DNA of 17,893 bases from Oscillospiraceae bacterium. Lineage in GTDB: Bacteria; Bacillota; Clostridia; UBA1381. The translations under genes and the position numbers were made by a program. How positions within the stretch are numbered: the stretch's first letter is position 1; each line of letters starts with the position of its first letter. Of this stretch, positions 12,552-17,893 are shown piece after piece. The notes under the pieces were generated by a model. The model was not told the origin of the DNA. It did not search any database and saw nothing but the letters and a program-made list of their open reading frames with translations. Location of the stretch: assembly GCA_022508725.1 (NCBI GenBank), contig JAFLUR010000006.1, positions 1-17,893 of the forward strand. Reading direction: 5' to 3'.

Positions 12552-14624
12552 ATGTTAAAAACATTTGAAACCACACTTGCGGGACGTCCGCTTGTTATCG
12601 AAACGGGAAAAATGGCTCAGCTTGCAAACGGTCACTGCATGGTAAGATACGGCGATACCGTTGTAATGGTAAACGTTACGGCATCGCGCGCACCGCGTGA
12701 GGGAATAGACTTTTTCCCGCTCAGCGTTGATTATGAGGAAAAATTGTATTCGGTCGGCAAAATCCCGGGCGGATATATAAAGCGTGAGGGCAAGCCGAGT
12801 GAAAAGGCTATTCTTACAAGCCGCGTTATCGACAGACCTATCCGTCCTCTCTTCCCGTCCGATTTGAGAAACGATGTGTGCGTTGTCGCAACGGTTCTTT
12901 CGGTTGAGCAGGATAATCCGCCCGAGGTTGCGGCTATGATAGGAACCTCAATAGCGCTCTCAATATCGGATATTCCGTGGAGCGGTCCGATCGGCGGCGT
13001 GTGGCTCGGCTTGGTTGACGGTGAGTATGTGATAAATCCGACGGTAAAGGAACGTGAAAAGAGTCAAATGCTCGTTACGGTTGCCGGAACGGAGCAGAAG
13101 GTCGTTATGATAGAGGCAGGCGCAAACGAAGTGGAAGAAAAGGTTATGATGGAGGGCATTAAATTTGCTCATACCCACATAATAGAGCTTTGCAAATTCA
13201 TCAACGGCATTAAGGCTGAGATAGGCAAGGAGAAATTCAAATACGATGCTCATGACATAGATCACGATCTGTATGATAAAATAAAGGAAATGGCTTTTGA
13301 AAAGCTCAAGCACGCGCTTGATACCGATGATAAGAATGTGCGTGACGACCGTATCGGAGTAATAACGGACGAGCTTATTCCCGCGCTGGAGGAGGAGTAT
13401 CCCGATATAGCGACCGATCTGGGTGAAATTCTCTATAAAATGCAGAAGGAAATAGTCCGCGCATGGCTTTTGGAGGGCAGACGTGTTGACGGCAGAGGTC
13501 TTAACGAGATTCGTCCGCTTGCCGCGGAGGTTGATATTTTGCCGAGAACGCACGGTTCGGGACTTTTCACAAGAGGTCAGACACAGGTGCTTACGGTCGC
13601 GACGCTTGCGCCGCTTTCGGAGATACAAAAGCTTGACGGTATAGATGAAGAGGTTACAAAGCGTTATATGCATCATTATAATTTCCCGTCCTATTCTGTA
13701 GGAGAGGCAAGACCGTCGAGAGGACCGGGCAGACGTGAAATAGGTCACGGCGCACTGGCTGAGCGTTCGCTTGTTCCGGTTCTTCCCACGCCGGAGGAAT
13801 TTCCGTATGCGATACGCACGGTATCGGAGGTGTTAAGCTCAAACGGCTCGACATCGCAGGGAAGCGTTTGCGGCTCCACACTTGCCCTTATGGCGGCGGG
13901 CGTGCCGATAAAGGCTCCGGTAGCGGGTATATCATGCGGTCTTATAACCACCGAAACAGGCTTTACGACAATGGTCGATATACAGGGTCTTGAGGACTTT
14001 TACGGCGAGATGGATTTTAAGGTTGCGGGAACCAAAAAGGGTATTACGTCCATTCAAGTCGATATCAAGAATGACGGTCTGCCGTATGATGTTATATGGG
14101 AGGCTCTGACAAAGACAAGGGACGCGAGATATTATATCCTCGACGAGGTTCTTGCAAAGGCTATAGACAAGCCGAGAGAGGAGCTTTCGCAATATGCGCC
14201 GAAAGTAACGACCATTAAGATAAATCCGGATAAGATCCGTGACGTTATCGGACAGGGCGGAAAGGTTATACAGAAGATAGTTGCCGATACGGGAGCAAAG
14301 ATAGATATAGAAGAGGACGGCACGATATTCATATTTGCCGCCGACCAGAAATCGGGAAATGACGCGGTGGAAGCGATAAACGCCATCGTAAAGGAGCCGG
14401 AGGTCGGTGAAATATACAACGGAACTGTAAGAACGATAACCGCGTTCGGAGCGTTTGTTGAAATTCTCCCGGGCAAGGACGGTCTTGTGCATATTTCAAA
14501 GCTTGCAAACAAGAGAGTCGAAAAGGTGGAGGACGTTGTTAAGGTGGGAGATAAGCTCATGGTCAAGGTCATGGACGTTGATCCCAAAACGGGCAAGATA
14601 AGTCTTTCGCATAAGGACGTTTAA
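12552..14624 (+). CDS. pnp: Polyribonucleotide nucleotidyltransferase (PNPase)
   Basis: 690 aa, full length. It degrades RNA 3' to 5' by phosphorolysis, releasing nucleoside diphosphates, as a trimer in the cytoplasm. Domain order is canonical: first RNase PH domain (about 1-210, with GRPLVIETGKMAQLANG), an all-helical linker, second RNase PH domain (about 305-540, with FTRGQTQVL, GPGRREIGHGALAERSL and SSNGSTSQGSVCG), a KH domain near 555-615 (IRDVIGQGGKVIQKI) and a C-terminal S1 domain (GAFVEILPGKDGLVHISKL). GGAGG lies 8 bases before the ATG. It follows rpsO with a 215-base spacer containing two long hairpins, and a strong terminator lies 77 bases after its stop. Confidence 0.98.
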   Translation: MLKTFETTLAGRPLVIETGKMAQLANGHCMVRYGDTVVMVNVTASRAPREGIDFFPLSVDYEEKLYSVGKIPGGYIKREGKPSEKAILTSRVIDRPIRPLFPSDLRNDVCVVATVLSVEQDNPPEVAAMIGTSIALSISDIPWSGPIGGVWLGLVDGEYVINPTVKEREKSQMLVTVAGTEQKVVMIEAGANEVEEKVMMEGIKFAHTHIIELCKFINGIKAEIGKEKFKYDAHDIDHDLYDKIKEMAFEKLKHALDTDDKNVRDDRIGVITDELIPALEEEYPDIATDLGEILYKMQKEIVRAWLLEGRRVDGRGLNEIRPLAAEVDILPRTHGSGLFTRGQTQVLTVATLAPLSEIQKLDGIDEEVTKRYMHHYNFPSYSVGEARPSRGPGRREIGHGALAERSLVPVLPTPEEFPYAIRTVSEVLSSNGSTSQGSVCGSTLALMAAGVPIKAPVAGISCGLITTETGFTTMVDIQGLEDFYGEMDFKVAGTKKGITSIQVDIKNDGLPYDVIWEALTKTRDARYYILDEVLAKAIDKPREELSQYAPKVTTIKINPDKIRDVIGQGGKVIQKIVADTGAKIDIEEDGTIFIFAADQKSGNDAVEAINAIVKEPEVGEIYNGTVRTITAFGAFVEILPGKDGLVHISKLANKRVEKVEDVVKVGDKLMVKVMDVDPKTGKISLSHKDV

Positions 14625-14700
14625 GGAAAGACCGGATAAATCATTATTGAAAAAATCCCTCAATTTAAAATTTATGATTGAAGTTAATCAAGGAATAATC

Positions 14701-14737
14701 ACCGCGATATCGGAAATCCGATATCGCGGTATTTTTT
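14701..14737 (+). terminator. Intrinsic terminator after pnp
   Basis: A perfect 14-bp stem, ACCGCGATATCGGA (14701-14714) and TCCGATATCGCGGT (14717-14730), with an AA apex, followed by ATTTTTT. Confidence 0.9.
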
Positions 14738-14781
14738 AATTATCTTTAAATCAGTGTTTCCTTAATTTTCTCCTTTCAAAA

Positions 14782-14828
14782 AACAGATATATAACAGATA
14801 TGATATATGTTCATTTATAACATTATAT
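14782..14828. promoter_or_regulatory. Helically phased operator-like repeats upstream of the RHH gene
   Basis: AACAGATAT occurs at 14782-14790 and again at 14793-14801, an 11-bp period or one DNA turn. The second copy forms a near-palindrome with ATATATGTT (14803-14811), and a related AACATTATAT follows at 14819-14828. Ribbon-helix-helix proteins typically bind such tandem sites, so autoregulation is plausible. Confidence 0.45.
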
Positions 14829-14892
14829 CACCTTTTTAAGATAAAATAAAGATATATTATATATTTATTTTGTGTTTATGAGGTGTTTTTTT

Positions 14893-15072
14893 ATGAAAAA
14901 TGATAATTCCGATATAAAGAGTGTTTCGATACGGATACCCGAAAAATTATTGGAAGAGATACGTTATGTTGCAAGGTATGAAGACAGGAGCGTGAACAGT
15001 CAGGTGCTGTATTTAATACGCCAATGTATAGAAAAATTCAAGGATACACACGGTGACATGGATTTGGATTGA
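14893..15072 (+). CDS. Small ribbon-helix-helix (Arc/MetJ-type) DNA-binding protein
   Basis: 59 aa. KSVSIRIPEKLLEEI forms the characteristic beta strand and first helix. RSVNSQVLYLIRQCIEKF forms the second helix, with the SVNSQV segment matching the Arc-family pattern. Such proteins dimerise and bind tandem operator sites. The start is set at 14893 because AGGTG lies 7 bases upstream; earlier in-frame GTG and ATG codons add a Phe/Cys-rich stretch unlike the family. No toxin gene follows it on the same strand, so it is an orphan regulator rather than an obvious toxin-antitoxin pair. The upstream region carries repeats with an 11-bp period. Confidence 0.8.
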   Translation: MKNDNSDIKSVSIRIPEKLLEEIRYVARYEDRSVNSQVLYLIRQCIEKFKDTHGDMDLD

Positions 15073-15087
15073 TTGTAATGAAAACAA

Positions 15088-15130
15088 AGGCAGTGACAAA
15101 ATGATCGAAAAAGTCATTTTGTCACTGCCT
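15088..15130. terminator. Convergent hairpin terminator between the RHH gene and ogt
   Basis: AGGCAGTGACAAAATGA (15088-15104) and TCATTTTGTCACTGCCT (15114-15130) form a perfect 17-bp stem with a 9-nt loop. On the minus strand it is followed by TTTGTTTTC, better suited to ending the ogt operon. On the plus strand only purine-rich sequence follows. Confidence 0.75.
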
Positions 15131-15143
15131 CCAAAGAAAAAAA

Positions 15144-15695
15144 TTATCCCAAATCCGACGCTTTACGGTCATATTTATGAGCTCTTTCCGTTTCGATAAG
15201 CCGCTTTTTCATATCGGTACCGAAAGCGTATCCGCCGATACTGCCGTTCGAACATATCACGCGATGGCAGGGGACAACGAAAATGAGCGGATTTTTATTG
15301 TTTGCGTTCCCGACCGCGCGGGAATAGCCTTTTCCGCCGAGCTCTGCGGCGATATCAGCATAGGAACGCGTCTCGCCGTACGGAATGTCAAGCAGCTTTT
15401 CGTATACCTCCAGCTGAAAGGGAGTGCCGCTGATCATAAAAGGAAAGGAAAATTTTTTTAAATCTCCGTCAAGAAACGCCCGTATCTCATGCCGGGCGCG
15501 GTCGATAAGCGGAGAATTCGAAAAATTTTCCGCATTTTTCGGCGGCGTGAGCCGTATATAGGTTATATATCCGTCTTTTTCGGTAATATACAAGCGGTGA
15601 TGAGGTGATATATCATAAAATCCGTTTACGATCCGACCGCAAAAATTCTCACCGCAATTTTGCCGTTCACCGTAAATGTTTTTATCATTATTCAT
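15144..15695 (-). CDS. ogt: Methylated-DNA--protein-cysteine methyltransferase (O6-alkylguanine repair)
   Basis: 183 aa. It transfers alkyl groups from O6-alkylguanine in DNA to its own cysteine in a single-use reaction. The C-terminal DNA-binding domain has TPFQLEVYEKLLDIPYGETRSYADIAAELG (helix-turn-helix region), RAVGNANNKNP and the active site IFVVPCHRVI with the acceptor cysteine at 143, then GSIGGYAFG. The N-terminal part is the poorly conserved Ogt-type domain. Its ATG overlaps the end of the decarboxylase gene by 8 bases (ATGAATAA) and there is no Shine-Dalgarno, so translation is probably coupled. It is the last gene of a minus-strand run ended by the hairpin at 15088-15130. Confidence 0.93.
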   Translation of the reverse strand: MNNDKNIYGERQNCGENFCGRIVNGFYDISPHHRLYITEKDGYITYIRLTPPKNAENFSNSPLIDRARHEIRAFLDGDLKKFSFPFMISGTPFQLEVYEKLLDIPYGETRSYADIAAELGGKGYSRAVGNANNKNPLIFVVPCHRVICSNGSIGGYAFGTDMKKRLIETERAHKYDRKASDLG

Positions 15696-17124
15696 CGACG
15701 ATCGATATGAACCCGTTTGCGTTGAGTCCGATTATTTCGGCGTGCATGGATTGCAGAGCCGTGATATATCCGACCGATTCCGGCGCTATTCTTTCTCCCG
15801 CGCATATAATGGGGACGGCGGGCGGATAGGCAACGACGGTGGAGCGTGACACACAGTCTATCGATTCTTCGAGACTTACGTTTCTTCCGGGTGAATAAAA
15901 TGCTTTTTGCGGTGACATAGCCATTTCCGGAATAAGAACATCCGGGAAAAAAGGCTCTTCATCGCTTTTTTCGAGTTCCGCGCATATTTTTACGGCGGCT
16001 GAGGCGAGCTTTAAAAAATCGAATTTGGAATTTGACGGCGTTGCGATGCCGACCACATTGAACAGGTCCGCCATTTCCATATCTATATTGTATTTTTTCC
16101 TGAGAATATTGCGAACCTCAAAGCCGCTGACGTCGTAATTCGAAAAATTCATGACTATGCGGGTCTCGTCAACGCCGAATATATTGTTTGTAAGGTTCAT
16201 ACGCTGTGAGACGAACATAATATCGGTATTCGCCGAAATTTTTTCGCGCATATTTTCGCAGCGTTCGTAAACCTCCCGCCACTGCATTCTTCCGAGTCTT
16301 GTGGTGATCTCCGCGCGCGCAAGGTCCGCGGAGGCGGCTATGACATAAGACGGACTTGAGGTTTGTAGCATTGCCATAACGCTTTCAAGCTTGCTTTTAT
16401 CGATAATATCGCTGTTAAGATTTAAAAACGCCGACTGATTGAATGCGTTTAGCGTTTTATGCGCGCTGCACACAGACATATCCGCGCCCTGATTTATGGC
16501 GGATTTGGGGAAAATTCCTTCGCTTACCGGGAAATGCGCACCGTGCGCCTCGTCAACAAGCAGAGGAATTCCTCTTGCGCGGGTTATTTTTGATATGACC
16601 TCGATATCCGATACAATGCCGTAGTATGACGGGGAGGTGAGCAGAACAGCCTTTGCCGATTGATGCCGGTCAAGGGTAGCCACAAGGAGTTTCTGGTCTA
16701 TTCCGCCCGGAATACAGTACCCGTCTATAATACTCTGAGAAAAGAATATCGGTTTTACTCCGAGCATGATGCAGGCGTTTATGACCGATATGTGACAGGC
16801 GCGGTTGACTATTATCGTATCGCCGGGACTGCATACCGCGGCGATCATCGAGTATATGCCGGAGGTGGAGCCGTTTACAAGAAAATATGTTTCGGTCGAG
16901 CCGAAAAATTCCGAGGCGAGCTTTTTTGCTTTTGAAAGAGCGGAGCCCGGCATATAAAGGTTTTCGGTGTCATGAAGCTCGGTAACATCGTATTCGGCGA
17001 TCTTTTTTCCGAATTCATACGATATTCCCTTGCCGCCCTTATGTCCGGGCATAGCAAAGGATATGCGCTTTTTTGATGAATATTCTTTTAATTTCAAATA
17101 TAAGGGTGCGTCCGGTGAAAACAT
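15688..17124 (-). CDS. Orn/Lys/Arg-type PLP-dependent decarboxylase (fold I)
   Basis: 478 aa, typical of the short Firmicutes members (YaaO/SpeA-like). Motifs: MPGHKGG near 25-31, FLVNGSTSGI (81-90), SPSYYGIVSD, the cofactor aspartate in LVDEAHGAH (191-197) and the PLP lysine in SAHKTLNA (Lys223). The C-terminal domain has PFFPDVLIPEMAMSP and TVVAYPPAVPIICAGERI. It would decarboxylate a basic amino acid to a polyamine precursor; which one (arginine, lysine or ornithine) cannot be told from motifs, though arginine is common for this subgroup. GGAGGA precedes the ATG. It is the middle gene between a GNAT acetyltransferase (49-base gap) and ogt (8-base overlap). The acetyltransferase might act on its polyamine product, but this is only suggested by position. 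Confidence 0.92.
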   Translation of the reverse strand: MFSPDAPLYLKLKEYSSKKRISFAMPGHKGGKGISYEFGKKIAEYDVTELHDTENLYMPGSALSKAKKLASEFFGSTETYFLVNGSTSGIYSMIAAVCSPGDTIIVNRACHISVINACIMLGVKPIFFSQSIIDGYCIPGGIDQKLLVATLDRHQSAKAVLLTSPSYYGIVSDIEVISKITRARGIPLLVDEAHGAHFPVSEGIFPKSAINQGADMSVCSAHKTLNAFNQSAFLNLNSDIIDKSKLESVMAMLQTSSPSYVIAASADLARAEITTRLGRMQWREVYERCENMREKISANTDIMFVSQRMNLTNNIFGVDETRIVMNFSNYDVSGFEVRNILRKKYNIDMEMADLFNVVGIATPSNSKFDFLKLASAAVKICAELEKSDEEPFFPDVLIPEMAMSPQKAFYSPGRNVSLEESIDCVSRSTVVAYPPAVPIICAGERIAPESVGYITALQSMHAEIIGLNANGFISIVDE

Positions 17125-17173
17125 GGGGGTTCCTCCAAAATATTTATTTTAACCTGCGGATATTGCGTCCGGT

Positions 17174-17656
17174 CTACCGGTAATCCTTTTTAAGAAACGC
17201 TCTGACATACCCCCGCGATTTATCGGTGGAATCTATATAAAAGCCGCGTCCGTAATAAAAGCGGATAAGAGAGGTTATTTTTGAGTCTGTGTGAAGGGAT
17301 ATGGAGCTGACTCCTTTTTTTTGCATGATTTTATCCACAAGGTTCATAATCGATTTTCCTATACCGTTATTCTGCGACTGCATACGAACTCCGAAACGAC
17401 TGAGATATGCTGTTTTGTCGGGTTTTATTTCAACGCGAACACTGCCTACCGGGAGTCCGTCGGAAAGGGCTATCAAAACTATTTTCGAATCGATATCTCT
17501 TTTTACGTCCTCGTAGGTTTCATTGAGAGCGTCGAGTCTGCTTGCGCCCGAAAGCTCCCGGTATTTTATGAACGCTTCCCGCGTTATTTCCGTTATGGCG
17601 GTAATATCGTCATAATTCGCAATTCTTACTTCAAAAAGCGATTGAAAATTACTCAT
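17174..17656 (-). CDS. GNAT family N-acetyltransferase
   Basis: 160 aa from the chosen start. It shows the GNAT fold: an N-terminal strand VRIANYDDITAITEITREAF, a central LPVGSVRVE strand, and the acetyl-CoA loop in RFGVRMQSQNNGIGKSIMNL (QNNGIG matches the Q/RxxGxG/A motif). It ends with SISLHTDSKITSLIRFYYGRGF, the usual Y-x-x-x-GF closing motif. It transfers an acetyl group from acetyl-CoA to an amine; the substrate is unknown. Start 17656 (MSNF) is preferred over a TTG 24 bases upstream because GGAGG (17670-17666) lies 9 bases before it and the TTG lies upstream of that SD. It is first in the operon with the decarboxylase and ogt, behind a leader containing a terminator-like hairpin. Confidence 0.88.
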   Translation of the reverse strand: MSNFQSLFEVRIANYDDITAITEITREAFIKYRELSGASRLDALNETYEDVKRDIDSKIVLIALSDGLPVGSVRVEIKPDKTAYLSRFGVRMQSQNNGIGKSIMNLVDKIMQKKGVSSISLHTDSKITSLIRFYYGRGFYIDSTDKSRGYVRAFLKKDYR

Positions 17657-17689
17657 TTTGTTGTGCCTCCGTAATTTCAAAATAAAACG

Positions 17690-17713
17690 AAAAACTCCGT
17701 AAACGGAGTTTTT
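17690..17713 (-). terminator. Terminator-like hairpin in the leader of the GNAT operon
   Basis: AAAAACTCCG (17690-17699) and CGGAGTTTTT (17704-17713) form a perfect 10-bp stem with a 4-nt loop. On the minus strand it is followed by a T-rich stretch (CGTTTTATTTT). It lies between the predicted start (about 17741) and the GNAT ribosome binding site, so it may act as an attenuator. Confidence 0.7.
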
Positions 17714-17737
17714 CCGAAAGTTTCGGTTCGGAATATA

Positions 17738-17764
17738 CGGTAATAATATTATATCATATTACCG
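17738..17764. promoter_or_regulatory. Operator-like inverted repeat over the GNAT operon promoter
   Basis: CGGTAATA (17738-17745) and TATTACCG (17757-17764) are exact reverse complements 11 bases apart, flanking the -10 box. Confidence 0.5.
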
Positions 17765-17777
17765 CAATTCTTGTAAA
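17748..17777 (-). promoter_or_regulatory. Promoter of the GNAT-decarboxylase-ogt operon
   Basis: On the minus strand, TTTACA (17777-17772), 18 bases and TATAAT (17753-17748). The start would be near 17741. Confidence 0.65.
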
Positions 17778-17831
17778 CCGATAAATGTAGAATAATCAAA
17801 TTTTTTTTAAGAGTCTGTTTAGTATTCCTCC

Positions 17832-17893
17832 AATCGTCGGATTTTTGAGCGGATTTTTCTGCCGGCACGGAATTCGCGGGAATACTTTGTGTA
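17832..17893 (+). repeat. Dispersed hairpin-forming repeat, copy 2 (cut by the window edge)
   Basis: It matches 11471-11537: identical over AATCGTCGGATTTTTGAG, two substitutions, identical over ATTTTTCTGCCGGCA, then a 5-base gap with two substitutions, then identical over AATACTTTGTGTA. The second arm of the palindrome would lie beyond the right edge. Confidence 0.8.

Noticed and set aside
12960..13748. 262-aa minus-strand frame within pnp
   Set aside because: It is a shadow of the PNPase gene, with a Tyr/Ile/Leu-rich composition typical of antisense frames.
14872..14892. Upstream GTG/ATG starts for the ribbon-helix-helix gene
   Set aside because: The extra residues (MFMRCFF) do not fit the family, and AGGTG is correctly spaced only for the ATG at 14893.
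14872..15135. Toxin-antitoxin module around the RHH gene
   Set aside because: No toxin-sized frame follows or precedes it on the same strand; a terminator hairpin lies 15 bases after its stop.

Overview
The window looks like chromosome from an uncultured gut- or rumen-type member of the Clostridia (Oscillospirales-like). This is inferred from strong AGGAGG ribosome binding sites, consensus sigma-A promoters, intrinsic terminators, a zinc-type L31, CopA with a C-terminal HMA domain, and carbohydrate-active enzymes of a plant-fibre degrader. No rRNA, tRNA, CRISPR array or intact transposon was seen.

Layout, left to right. (1) 60-3673, minus: a three-gene run from a promoter at about 3763-3792: a DAHP-synthase-like protein, prephenate dehydratase (pheA), and an exported GHL10-type glycoside hydrolase with a copper-amine-oxidase-like C-terminal domain. 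The DAHP-synthase-like protein has lost three of four expected metal ligands. (2) 3794-5872, minus: a secreted GH53 endo-beta-1,4-galactanase. It diverges, through overlapping promoters around 5975-6027, from a plus-strand DUF1492/sigma-region-4-like gene (6295-6657). (3) 6938-9480, minus: a CopA copper ATPase split by an apparent frameshift near 9145. An internal start with a near-perfect Shine-Dalgarno at 7150 could also make a free CopZ-like chaperone. (4) 9719-11491, plus: a cytoplasmic-looking GH35 beta-galactosidase whose last codons lie in a dispersed hairpin repeat; a second copy of the repeat runs off the right edge of the window. (5) 11775-14624, plus: rpmE, rpsO and pnp, with structured leaders and a strong terminator. 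(6) 14893-15072, plus: a small ribbon-helix-helix protein with helically phased upstream repeats. (7) 15144-17656, minus: a GNAT acetyltransferase, an Orn/Lys/Arg-type decarboxylase and an O6-alkylguanine methyltransferase in one operon. Its leader holds an operator-like palindrome and a terminator hairpin.

How the genes may work together: the secreted GH53 would cut beta-1,4-galactan into oligosaccharides and the cytoplasmic GH35 could release galactose from them. The rpmE-rpsO-pnp block is core translation and RNA-decay housekeeping. The most noteworthy observations are the degenerate DAHP synthase beside pheA, the copA locus that may yield several products, the overlapping divergent promoters between galactanase and the DUF1492 gene, and the hairpin repeat fused to the GH35 3' end.
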